Of a stretch of 64,000 bases of DNA, positions 63,968 to 64,000 are shown piece after piece. Source of the stretch: Desmodus rotundus (Eukaryota; Chordata; Mammalia; Chiroptera; Phyllostomidae); assembly GCF_022682495.2 (NCBI RefSeq), contig NC_071392.1:109296896-109360895 (forward strand), read 5' to 3'. Under the pieces are notes generated by a model, which ran no database searches, was not told the DNA's origin, and saw only the letters and a program-made list of their open reading frames with translations. The number at the start of each line of letters is the position of its first letter. The stretch's first letter is position 1. The position numbers and the translations under genes are program-made.

Positions 63968-64000
63968 GCAGTTTCCAAAGTATGTTCTGGGGACCTCTGG
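63968..64000 (+). mobile_element. MER5A-like start, cut by window end
   Basis: 'gtttccaaagtatgttctgg' resembles the MER5A beginning. Truncated. Confidence 0.4.

Noticed and set aside
1..64000. CRISPR array, operon, bacterial promoter or rRNA
   Set aside because: Nothing of prokaryotic type. The repeat content is mammalian.

Overview
The window looks like nuclear DNA of a placental mammal, most likely a bat. It carries ancient mammalian repeats (MIR, L2, L1M, MLT1-like LTRs, MER5/Charlie hAT fragments) plus four copies of a tRNA-derived SINE that starts CCTGGCCAGG and carries the 'gggttcgattcc' B box, a type I recognise as the chiropteran VES SINE. One copy has a clear 15-bp target-site duplication and another a 12-bp one. 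A short mariner element, well preserved at its ends, is also present. I see no Helibat-type Helitron, so the species is more safely called a bat of uncertain family than a vespertilionid. Species and chromosomal locus cannot be fixed from the sequence.

I found no convincing protein-coding exon on either strand. All long open frames lie in GC-rich, low-complexity or repeat DNA and match nothing I recognise. The exception worth a look is a short minus-strand frame at 15038-15262 that could be a retrocopy remnant. The window is best read as intergenic or deep-intronic.

Layout. 1-9 kb: old L2, MIR, MER5 and L1 fragments, a perfect 15-bp-arm hairpin at 3.2 kb, a TTAGGG-like tract at 7.93 kb, and an internally deleted mariner at 8.01-8.56 kb. 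9-17 kb: MLT1-like LTRs, L1 fragments and AT-rich candidate conserved elements at 10.1 and 11.6-12.2 kb. 17-27 kb: mostly repeats, with two clean nested insertions (hAT in L2 at 21.35 kb, VES in an LTR at 22.69 kb) and an L1 3' end at 24.1-24.9 kb. 27-28 kb: the strongest enhancer-like block. 28-35 kb: GC-rich DNA, a 220-bp purine tract, VES, L2 and a CpG-rich enhancer-like block at 34.1-34.6 kb. 35-43 kb: an AP-1-centred palindrome, MIR and L2, and enhancer-like blocks at 38.4-38.8 and 42.1-42.5 kb. 43-55 kb: several LTR copies, a VES inside L2, two CTCF-like motifs facing each other at 48.2 and 51.1 kb, L1 ORF2 remnants, and a GATA microsatellite inside an LTR. 55-64 kb: L1M remnants, an RFX X-box inside an AT-rich block at 57.2-57.8 kb, nested LTRs at 58.8-59.5 kb, VES at 62.4 kb, a TG-rich tract, and a last enhancer-like block at 63.4-63.6 kb.

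The spaced AT-rich islands dense in homeodomain-type TAAT motifs, standing in a 50%-GC repeat-rich background, resemble the distal regulatory landscape of a developmental gene. That is an inference from composition only. No alignment was possible, and repeat family names are from memory of consensus sequences.
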